DNA of 64,000 bases from DATJHM01 sp963777355 (GTDB lineage: Bacteria; Chloroflexota; Ktedonobacteria; Ktedonobacterales; Ktedonobacteraceae): NCBI GenBank assembly GCA_963777355.1, contig CAVZQK010000055.1, positions 124,001 to 188,000 of the forward strand, in the 5' to 3' direction. Position numbers and translations under genes: made by a program. Shown here piece after piece: positions 57,590-64,000 of this stretch (its first letter is position 1; each line of letters begins with the position of its first letter). Below the pieces are notes generated by a model. It was given only the letters and a program-made list of their open reading frames with translations, was not told where the DNA came from and did not search any database.

Positions 57590-58852
57590 TTAGTGATCTC
57601 TGACAAGCGAGCGAAGTGGCGAGAAGAGCAGGTATAAGGCTGAGGTGAATATGCCTATGGCACCCAGCCAGAGGACAGCATGTACCCCAATGGCGAGACT
57701 TAACCAACCAGCCAGGAGTGCTCCGCAGGGTCCAATCCCATTGATGAGCAGATACATACAGGAGTGAAGGCGTGCCTGCATCTGTGCGGGAACGAGCGAC
57801 TGGCGCAGGCTTACCTCGTTGATCTCATAGACGACGGCGCAACAATCGCCAAGTAGCTGAGAGAGAGCGAGGCAGAGAAAAGCTAATGGACCTGCGGCAA
57901 GTGGGGTCAAGAGGACCATAGCGGCATCGATAAGCATACTTCCAACTAACACTCTAGACAGGCCCCAGCGCCGAAGGAGACGTGGAGCAAGCAAGGCACC
58001 CACAAAGGCACCAACGCCGCCTAATGTGACAAGAAAGCCATAGCCAGTCGCTGGAATAGAGAGAGAACGAACAACATAAAGCGTATAGAGCGTAGCGAAG
58101 GCTCCGCCAAAGAAGCTCCGCATAAGAGCGGCTATTGCCAGCGTGCGCAATACAGGCTGAGAGGCAAGGAGACGTAAACCGGCGAGAAAATCGCTGATGA
58201 AGGATTGGTGCATTTCTTCTGGCGGTGATACGGATGTGTGCTCGTGTATCAGCAAGAGGCAGAAAGCTGAGAAGAGAAACGAGCAAGCGTCGATGATAAG
58301 CACAAAAGGTGCTGAAATGAACTGAATCAGGAGACCGGCGAGCGTCGGTCCGGCAATCTCCGCCAGAGCACTGCTTGTGCTCAGCTTGCTATTCCCTTTG
58401 ACAAGATGCTCTTCTCGTAAGATTGAAGGGAGAAATGAGCGTTGGGCGATGGTAAAGCAGAGCGTACATGTGCTCAGCAGGAGAACTACAAGATACACTT
58501 GCTCGATACGCAGCCAGCCAGCAAGGGCAGCGAACGGGACAGAGAAGAGGAGCAGAGCACGGCAGAGGTCTGCAACGATCATAAATGGACGACGAGGGAG
58601 GCGGTCTATCCAGACGCCAGCGAAGAGGCCAAAGGCGAGGATGGGCAGCGAACCGAAAAAGGCGAGCAGACTCATCTGCGTGGGCGAAGCTTTCAGCACG
58701 AGGACAGCAAGCAGTTGTAAAGCGCTGCCAGTAAGCATCGAACCAAATTCAGAAATTGTCTGGCCCAGCCAGAGCCTGGCGAATGAGCGATTGAGAAAGA
58801 AAGAGGAATGAACAATTGCAGGTTCATCCTGAGATTTTGCAGGTAAAGACAT
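57590..58852 (-). CDS. MFS transporter (MFS_3-type)
   Basis: 420 residues with about 12 membrane helices, starting at the ATG at 58852 (GGAGAGAAGCT upstream). It shows SFARLWLGQTISEFGSMLTG, FGLFAGVWIDRLPRRPFMIV and EIAGPTLAGLLIQFISAPFV, with the RRP loop of the enterobactin-exporter-like/MFS_3 group. Substrate unknown. It is convergent with the SMI1 gene and transcribed away from the riboflavin operon's end. Confidence 0.88.
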   Translation of the reverse strand: MSLPAKSQDEPAIVHSSFFLNRSFARLWLGQTISEFGSMLTGSALQLLAVLVLKASPTQMSLLAFFGSLPILAFGLFAGVWIDRLPRRPFMIVADLCRALLLFSVPFAALAGWLRIEQVYLVVLLLSTCTLCFTIAQRSFLPSILREEHLVKGNSKLSTSSALAEIAGPTLAGLLIQFISAPFVLIIDACSFLFSAFCLLLIHEHTSVSPPEEMHQSFISDFLAGLRLLASQPVLRTLAIAALMRSFFGGAFATLYTLYVVRSLSIPATGYGFLVTLGGVGAFVGALLAPRLLRRWGLSRVLVGSMLIDAAMVLLTPLAAGPLAFLCLALSQLLGDCCAVVYEINEVSLRQSLVPAQMQARLHSCMYLLINGIGPCGALLAGWLSLAIGVHAVLWLGAIGIFTSALYLLFSPLRSLVRDH

Positions 58853-58974
58853 AGCTTCTCTCCAAAAATGAATCGTGGAATTGAAGAAAGAAGAAAGAGG
58901 GGAGAGCTGGCTGGAGAGGAGAGCATACTCAAGGTGATCTACGGGCACAGTCTAGCTGCGTCCTTACGAGACAC

Positions 58975-59090
58975 CTTCAAAGAGACGGTCCTGGGCGCAG
59001 ACGAACCGCGCCCCTACGTACCCATACGTAGACAAGCCATGCCCCTATGCCAGGGGGCGGATGATGCTTGTACCCATCGGGGCACCTCAC
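58975..59090 (+). repeat. hairpin repeats of the CCCCTAC family
   Basis: GGGCGCAGACGAACCGCGCC is followed by CCTACG; a second arrangement, CGTAGACAAGCCATGCCCCT, follows, and then a looser one ending ATCGGGGCAC. They lie in the gap between the MFS gene and the 3' end of ribE and may serve as terminators. Confidence 0.5.
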
Positions 59091-59150
59091 TTTTTTACCT
59101 GATCTATCTGGTTTGTATAACAATACCTAACTTCAGGCAAAAAGTCAAAC

Positions 59151-59744
59151 TTATGCGGAAGGGGTTTCTCTGGCTTGCAGAAATTGTACCACGTAACGGC
59201 CAAGAATATCCGTTTCCAGATTGAGCAAGGTACCTGGCTCAATGAGACCGAGGTTAGTGTGCTCTCTGGTATAAGGGATGAGGGCAATGGAGAAACGGTC
59301 TGGCTGCGTTTCAACAACGGTGAGGCTGACACCGTTGAGGGCGACAAAGCCCTTTGCAACAATATAGGGGCGTAAATGTTCTGGTAGGGCTATCTCTACC
59401 TGGACGCCGATACCATCTTCTTTTACTGTCAGGACTGGTACGCTTGCTTCGACATGGCCCTGGACCATGTGACCTCCGATGCGGGCACTGGCGAGCAGGG
59501 AACGTTCCAGGTTGACTGGAGAACCGATGCTGAGTTGACTGAGACGGGTGCGGCGGATAGTTTCAGGCATGGTATCGACGTGAAACCAGTCGCTACCGGA
59601 TGCAGTGACGGTGAGGCAGATACCATCGATGGCGATGCTATCCTTGATCTCCGCGTCCTCCAGAACGCGGCTCGCCTGGATGGTGAGGCCGGTTGGTTCG
59701 ATATTTGTAATGATGCCCTGTTCTTCAACGATCCCGGTGAACAT
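59151..59744 (-). CDS. ribE: riboflavin synthase, alpha subunit
   Basis: 197 residues from the ATG at 59744 (AAGGAG upstream). It catalyses dismutation of two lumazines to riboflavin. The N-terminus MFTGIVEEQGIITNIEPTG is diagnostic. Two lumazine-binding repeats are clear: DSIAIDGICLTVTASGSDWF and GFVALNGVSLTVVETQPDRF. It is the last gene of the minus-strand unit ribB-ribH-ribE. The intergenic gap to ribH carries CCCCTAC-type hairpins. The operon has an FMN riboswitch upstream. Confidence 0.95.
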   Translation of the reverse strand: MFTGIVEEQGIITNIEPTGLTIQASRVLEDAEIKDSIAIDGICLTVTASGSDWFHVDTMPETIRRTRLSQLSIGSPVNLERSLLASARIGGHMVQGHVEASVPVLTVKEDGIGVQVEIALPEHLRPYIVAKGFVALNGVSLTVVETQPDRFSIALIPYTREHTNLGLIEPGTLLNLETDILGRYVVQFLQARETPSA

Positions 59745-59763
59745 AAGAATTTGCTCCTTCTCA

Positions 59764-59894
59764 TCGGGCGGCGACAAGCGCCGCCCCTACCTGATTTACC
59801 GTGTCGGCATTAATCGTGGTTTACCGTGCCGGCATTAATCGTGATTTACCAAATTTTACCCAGCGGGCGGTGACAAGCACCGCCCCTACGTGAT
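59764..59894 (+). repeat. covarying hairpin repeats between ribE and ribH
   Basis: GGGCGGCGACAAGCGCCGCC-CCTAC and GGGCGGTGACAAGCACCGCC-CCTAC (each split by the hyphen) occur twice, near 59766 and 59866. The two stems differ by a C-G to T-A change on both sides, so pairing is kept. Copies of a short motif containing CGGCATTAATCGT follow each. They are family members of the repeats at 47783 and 60406. Confidence 0.75.
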
Positions 59895-60377
59895 TTACCG
59901 CGCCGGCATTAATCGTTGCACGGTTCTTGCCATCTCGACGACAGCTTGCGCACATTCTTTGCCACGGCTGATGCGCGCTTCTGCCTGCTGGTGGGTGTTT
60001 GCACAGATGACACCGAAGATGATAGGGACCCCTGTTTCCAGGGCCACACGCTGAATACCCTGGGCGGCGGCATCGGCTACGACGACATCGTGACGCGTCT
60101 CCCCCTTCATCACACAACCGAAACAGAGCAAGCCGTCGTATTTTTCTCCTGCCAGCAGCGATTGTGCTGCGATTGCCAGCTCATAAGCGCCTGGAACTGA
60201 GACGACACGGGTCTGCTCTGCTGGCACACCAAGACGTATCAGTTCCTCCTGTGCAAGTTGTAATAAAGCCCCTGTGATCGACCAGTTATAGCGAGCAACG
60301 AGGATGCCTATCTTGAGGCCCTGCCCATTTAAGGAGAGTTGAAAGTCCGGTATAGCTACTTGCTGTATTGTGCTCAT
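59895..60377 (-). CDS. ribH: 6,7-dimethyl-8-ribityllumazine synthase
   Basis: 160 residues, ATG at 60377 with AGAGGAA upstream. It condenses 5-amino-6-ribitylaminouracil with dihydroxybutanone phosphate. Signature stretches: LKIGILVARYNWSITGALLQ, PGAYELAIAAQSLLAG and CFGCVMKGETRHDVVVADAA with the conserved His, then PIIFGVICANTHQQAEARIS. It is the middle gene of ribB-ribH-ribE, separated from its neighbours by repeat-filled gaps of ~150 bases on each side. Confidence 0.95.
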   Translation of the reverse strand: MSTIQQVAIPDFQLSLNGQGLKIGILVARYNWSITGALLQLAQEELIRLGVPAEQTRVVSVPGAYELAIAAQSLLAGEKYDGLLCFGCVMKGETRHDVVVADAAAQGIQRVALETGVPIIFGVICANTHQQAEARISRGKECAQAVVEMARTVQRLMPAR

Positions 60378-60405
60378 AGATTCCTCTCTTCTAATACACT
60401 TACAG

Positions 60406-60580
60406 GTTAAACCCCCATTCGGCGAGATGGTGGTCGTCGGCGGGCCGGAGACGGTTCAACCGTCTGCCCTACGCGATGGGATGCGGGTTGAACCCCCATT
60501 CGGCGCGATGGTGGTCGTCGGCGCGCCGGAGACGGTTCAACCGTCTGCCCTACGCGATGGGATGCGGGTTGAAACCATAT
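60406..60580 (+). repeat. 81-base tandem repeat with AGACGGTT/AACCGTCT palindrome
   Basis: Two full copies and a partial third with an exact period of 81 bases. Each contains CATTCGGCG and the palindrome AGACGGTTCAACCGTCT, then GCCCTACGCG. It lies between ribH and ribB, and the 3' end of the ribB frame runs into it. It belongs to the same CCCTAC family as other clusters. Confidence 0.75.
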
Positions 60581-61220
60581 CCGACAGGATGGGATATTTT
60601 TGGAGATAGTGGGCGATGGTGGCAACTGAGATAGCTTTGAGCTGCCACGCGGCGGCAAGTTGTTGTAATCGCGCTCCACGTGCCGCCTCGCCGTTTTCGT
60701 CCAGCACTTCACAGATCACCGCGCCCGGTTCCAGGCCTGCAAGACGCATCAGGTCGACAGCAGCCTCTGTATGGCCTCGTCTCTCCAGCACACCGCCGGG
60801 TCGGGCGCGAAGAGGGAAGACGTGTCCTGGTGAGACAAGGTCGTGCGGTTGAGTATCTGGATGGATGAGCGTACGAATAGTCAGCGCACGATCTTGTGTG
60901 GAGATACCGGTTGTAGTGCCATATCGAGCATCAACGGAAAGAGTAAAGGCGGTCCCTTGTAATGGTATTCCTCCTGTTGGGGCAAGAGGGAGATGCAGGG
61001 CATCAAGACGCTCACCTGTAAGAGCGACACAGATAAGGCCACAGGCGACATGGGCGATAAAATTGATTGCCTCAGATGTGGCAAACTGAGCGGCGAGGCA
61101 GAGATCGGCCTCGTTTTCGCGGTCTTCGTCATCAAGGAGCAAAACCATACGACCAGCACGTATCTCTTCGACTGCCGCCGCGATAGCAAGACGAGAGTCG
61201 AGCACAGAAGATAGATCCAT
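60537..61220 (-). CDS. ribB: 3,4-dihydroxy-2-butanone 4-phosphate synthase
   Basis: 227 residues, ATG at 61220. It converts ribulose 5-phosphate to dihydroxybutanone phosphate. Motifs: LLLDDEDRENEADLCLAAQF, TAFTLSVDARYGTTTGIST, GHVFPLRARPGGVLERRGHT and EAAVDLMRLAGLEPGAVICE, all typical. It is the stand-alone form, not fused to GTP cyclohydrolase II, and no ribA or ribD is seen in the window. The last ~14 codons (STRIPSRRADG) are read from the adjacent repeat. It heads the riboswitch-controlled operon. Confidence 0.95.
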   Translation of the reverse strand: MDLSSVLDSRLAIAAAVEEIRAGRMVLLLDDEDRENEADLCLAAQFATSEAINFIAHVACGLICVALTGERLDALHLPLAPTGGIPLQGTAFTLSVDARYGTTTGISTQDRALTIRTLIHPDTQPHDLVSPGHVFPLRARPGGVLERRGHTEAAVDLMRLAGLEPGAVICEVLDENGEAARGARLQQLAAAWQLKAISVATIAHYLQKYPILSDMVSTRIPSRRADG

Positions 61221-61456
61221 AATAGCGTTCTCTTTTCATCCCTCTTTCAACAAAAGTAAAGGAAAGCAAGTTCCAGGAAGTCTTACACGAGGCAGATGAA
61301 AAGTGGCACAGGGGAATGAAGAAAAAACGAGGAGAGAGCGTCTCTGTTGCTACGCTCAAGCCTACGTAATATGCATAAATAAGCAAGCAACCGTGAAAAA
61401 GGGGATAGAAAAACGCCACGCACGGTCTTGCGCATATTTGCTGCAAAATTTTTCGT

Positions 61457-61592
61457 CTTCTCCCATCCGGACTATACCGTCGGCCCTGGAACTGCGCCAG
61501 GTCATGCCACTCAGACTGAATGGCTCGCGGGCTCTACCGCCGATCAGGAATTGAGCTGATATATCTACATCGGCCCTCACCTTGCCCCGAAG
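61457..61592 (-). promoter_or_regulatory. FMN riboswitch (RFN element)
   Basis: On the minus strand it begins CTTCGGGGCAAGGTGAGGGC, continues with GGCGGTAGAGCCCGCGAGC and ends GGGCCGACGGTATAGTCCGG then ATGGGAGAAG, all RFN-element hallmarks. It lies ~235 bases upstream of ribB. On binding FMN it should repress the riboflavin genes. The expression platform (61221-61456) includes a short T-run but no fixed terminator. Confidence 0.93.
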
Positions 61593-62167
61593 ACTGAAAA
61601 TCTTTATTCGATTGTCTGTTTCCATCATATCAGATGAAGAGGAAGGACCGCAACATGCAAGCAAGCCTATCTCAACGACCAATCAAAGTCAGGGTAACCT
61701 TCATTGTTCTTCTACATCCCTGTTTCAAAAAAACGAACAAGAGCAAAGGAAAGCCCAACAGCGAAAAAATGTGGAAAAGTGCGTAATATTTCGGGCAAGA
61801 ATAGATAGAATAGACATATCTATAGAAGTAATTCCTATCAAGAATTTAATTTTTATGGTATATTTATAAATATGTTTTACATTCAAAACACAGGATTTTA
61901 AATTGCAAACCATAGGCATTGATTTTTTTCCGTAATTCATGTATTGTGTGTAATATACACATGCTTTATCGCTATTCTACGTGCAGGTTACCGACACAAG
62001 AAAAGCGAAACGAGCAAAAAATTCAATAGTCTCGAAAAGAAAGCCGGAAAGTTTTGCTAGAGCGAAACATGTAGTCATCTAAATGTATGCGTCGTCGGCG
62101 GGCTTCCCTGAGAGAAAATCATTTCTCCATTAGAGGTAATTCGGCAAGAGACAAGGAGAGCTGTACT
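61593..62167. other. AT-rich intergenic region between divergent genes
   Basis: About 570 AT-rich bases between the riboswitch and the next gene. It should include the riboflavin operon's promoter. No gene or repeat was recognised with confidence. Confidence 0.4.
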
Positions 62168-62644
62168 ATGCAAAAAATGTCCCTCCGTAAAGTCAAACCC
62201 CCCATGCGCACAAATGAAGAAGAGATTCTGCATTTCTCGCTTCAGGGGTTGCTCCCCGTTGGACATTCGCTCGCGCTCAACACAAGTCTAGGAACGCTTT
62301 CACATCTGGTCATTGAGCAAGACCGGCCTCATATGGTACAAGAGCAACAATTTACCACCAGTGAAATCTGTGTCCTGATGCCTCTACTGGAATCCTACCC
62401 CTACTACTGTCCATATGAAGTACTCCTGGCGAGCTTCAACAATGGGCGGGTAAATGAAATCACGATTGCGCGCAGTCGGACGCGGCTATTGGAGGCCCAG
62501 GAGTCCGGAGTCTGGGACCAGGAGATGCGCCCGGTCCGCAATGTGCTTTCGCGCACACGCCTGAAGACACGGGCCTTCGATATCGAAATATCTTCCATTC
62601 TCGAAACAGGCTATATCTTAATGTACACAGGAGACCGCAGGTAG
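62168..62644 (+). CDS. hypothetical protein
   Basis: 158 residues from the ATG at 62168, with AAGGAG upstream. The sequence is soluble and mixed alpha/beta (LPVGHSLALNTSLGTLSHLV, LMPLLESYPYYCPYEVLLAS, ARSRTRLLEAQESGVWDQEM, FDIEISSILETGYILMYTGD). No family was recognised. It converges on the PucR-type regulator gene with ~25 bases between stops. Confidence 0.65.
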   Translation: MQKMSLRKVKPPMRTNEEEILHFSLQGLLPVGHSLALNTSLGTLSHLVIEQDRPHMVQEQQFTTSEICVLMPLLESYPYYCPYEVLLASFNNGRVNEITIARSRTRLLEAQESGVWDQEMRPVRNVLSRTRLKTRAFDIEISSILETGYILMYTGDRR

Positions 62645-62668
62645 TAATTAATTCGCCCTTATCTCTCG

Positions 62669-64000
62669 CTACGAAAGCACAAAATGAACACGCAAGCGAT
62701 AGACTTTGAGCGCCAGGAGCAGGGGCAAACGATCCGGCACATGCTCAAGATCGAGGCCACAAAGCTTCTGAATACGCTCCAGACGTTGCAGCAGCGTGTT
62801 ACGATGCACATCTAATAAATTGGAAGTTCTGGCTGCATTGCCACCAGACTCCAGATAGATTTCCAATGTATCAAGCAGGTTGGTCTTCTTCCGCTGATCG
62901 TAGGCCACCAGAGTCTCAATCTGCTCCTGATACTGATCACGAAGTGTGTCCGTTTGTGCAAATCGATAGAGATAGCGGTACGCGCCAACCTCCTGAAAAG
63001 AGAGGCAACTTCCCTGAACAGCCAGAGCGGCACCTATCTGGAGGGCATCGCTGGCCTCAACGCCTGCGCGTCGATAATCCAGCAGAGTGGAGCAAGCATT
63101 GCTTAGTCCCACAGAAAGAAAGACCTGCTGTTCTGTACGCAGAAGTTTCACCAGATCGGTAAACCACATCTGTATCTCAGCAAGAGAAGTCTGCGCATCC
63201 AGGCAGAGCAAGCAGAAGAGAGAGGAGGCGCGATCATCAACGAGTGAAGTTGGATACTGGCGCTGAATAGACTGAGCAATCTGTTTCAAGACGTCTTCAC
63301 AATGCTGGCCTGAATGGGAAACAGCCGTATCCGAGGACTCGGCACATTCTAGCTGGACAAGCACATGCGGGCTGGTCACATCAAAGTTCAGTGAGTAAGC
63401 GCGGCGGCGCAGAACGTCTTCCACGCCTGGATGAGCGGCGAGCAGATCGGAAAGAAAGTCTTTGACCAGCATTCTCTGCGTCTGGATGCCGTCTTCAAGG
63501 CAGCGACGATTTTTCAGCATCAGGGCAGTCTGGCCGGCAATAGTGCAAAGCATCAGCTGCTCATCTTCATTTGTATGATGGCGATGGCTGAAATAGCAAT
63601 TGATCACGCCAAAGCAAGTAGTGTCAATAATCAGAGGAACAGGCAATAATGTCTTATACTGAACATTTTTCAGGGGATTGAGCGCCTCCAGTTCGTACTC
63701 ACGAAGATGAGGCAATTCCCCCTGCTGGGTAGCTAGCGTCAGTTTTTCCGAAAGAGAGGACGACAACAAGAGTGGCTGCACCTGGACCGTCTGAGATTGG
63801 AGAGCGGGCACGCAAGTAGTGAGCGTCAGAACATCCTCGCCTGGCTCTTTTAAAAGCACGACACACAGGTCTACATCCAGGGCTTGTGAGATCAGAACAG
63901 CCAGAGTATGCACCACCTCATTCAGAGGACGAGTTTGTGCCAACGTAATCGCCAAGTAGCGTAGGACAGAGTGCAAGTTCGTATGTGTATGAGAGGCAGG
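62669..64000 (-). CDS. GAF-PucR-type transcriptional regulator, 5' end beyond window
   Basis: About 443 residues visible; the frame stays open to the window end, so the start is missing. Residues ~20-165 look like a GAF sensor (ALDVDLCVVLLKEPGEDVLT, TLLPVPLIIDTTCFGVINCY). A GGDEF-like middle region follows, and the C-terminus is a PucR-type helix-turn-helix (LLDTLEIYLESGGNAARTSN, LLDVHRNTLLQRLERIQKL). PucR-family proteins regulate nitrogen or purine catabolism; the ligand here is unknown. Confidence 0.85.
   Translation of the reverse strand, partial: PASHTHTNLHSVLRYLAITLAQTRPLNEVVHTLAVLISQALDVDLCVVLLKEPGEDVLTLTTCVPALQSQTVQVQPLLLSSSLSEKLTLATQQGELPHLREYELEALNPLKNVQYKTLLPVPLIIDTTCFGVINCYFSHRHHTNEDEQLMLCTIAGQTALMLKNRRCLEDGIQTQRMLVKDFLSDLLAAHPGVEDVLRRRAYSLNFDVTSPHVLVQLECAESSDTAVSHSGQHCEDVLKQIAQSIQRQYPTSLVDDRASSLFCLLCLDAQTSLAEIQMWFTDLVKLLRTEQQVFLSVGLSNACSTLLDYRRAGVEASDALQIGAALAVQGSCLSFQEVGAYRYLYRFAQTDTLRDQYQEQIETLVAYDQRKKTNLLDTLEIYLESGGNAARTSNLLDVHRNTLLQRLERIQKLCGLDLEHVPDRLPLLLALKVYRLRVHFVLS

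Overview
The window looks like a chromosomal segment of a Chloroflexota bacterium of the Ktedonobacterales type. This is inferred from gene content, not from a marker gene: two very large XRE-HTH/NB-ARC/TPR regulators, several MarR/TetR/XRE regulators beside efflux pumps, two probable F420-dependent enzymes (a DDN-like reductase and an LLM-family oxidoreductase), a membrane proton pyrophosphatase, and many short intergenic hairpin repeats. Base composition is mid-range, with one conspicuously GC-rich gene (55163-56065). No rRNA, tRNA or CRISPR array was seen.

Layout. 0-1.7 kb: MarR-GNAT fusion and a membrane protein. 1.6-6.9 kb: a decayed Tn3-family element on the minus strand with transposase, tyrosine recombinase and a TIR-domain passenger gene, all frameshifted, abutting a truncated gene. 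7.3-10.8 kb: heterodimeric ABC exporter. 10.9-18.7 kb: small membrane and zinc-ribbon proteins, HAD hydrolase, methyltransferase, CinA-like protein, a lipoprotein, a DUF4383 protein and an amino-acid binding lipoprotein. 19.2-21.8 kb: first STAND regulator. 21.8-27.0 kb: EamA transporter, YccF-like protein, a channel-like protein, and hppA. 27.4-28.9 kb: a lone P4-type primase without a recognisable Walker A. 29.2-30.6 kb: TetR and a divergent F420-type reductase. 30.8-33.5 kb: a sulfur-related operon (cysteine synthase, DUF4395 remnant, class V aminotransferase). 33.8-36.8 kb: second STAND regulator. 36.8-43.8 kb: TetR, small enzymes, two MITE-like hairpins, a TetR-MFS operon and an XRE regulator. 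43.9-47.7 kb: alcohol dehydrogenase, then a sigma factor translationally coupled to an MFS pump. 47.8-56.1 kb: hairpin repeats, GNAT, DUF1905/YdeI, LysR, SDR, LLM oxidoreductase, HNH protein, lipoprotein, and TetR/epimerase. 56.3-57.6 kb: an SMI1/KNR4-DUF5679 fusion framed by inverted repeats with TA ends. 57.6-64 kb: MFS pump, a riboflavin operon (ribB-ribH-ribE) under an FMN riboswitch with hairpin repeats between its genes, a hypothetical protein and a PucR regulator cut by the window end.

Two themes stand out. First, a family of short palindromic repeats ending in CCCTAC occurs in at least four intergenic clusters, and its stems show compensatory base changes. Second, roughly ten otherwise recognisable genes are broken by single-base indels, several in homopolymer or short-repeat tracts. 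This could be residual assembly error as easily as real decay, so every 'pseudogene' outside the Tn3 region should be read with that caution.
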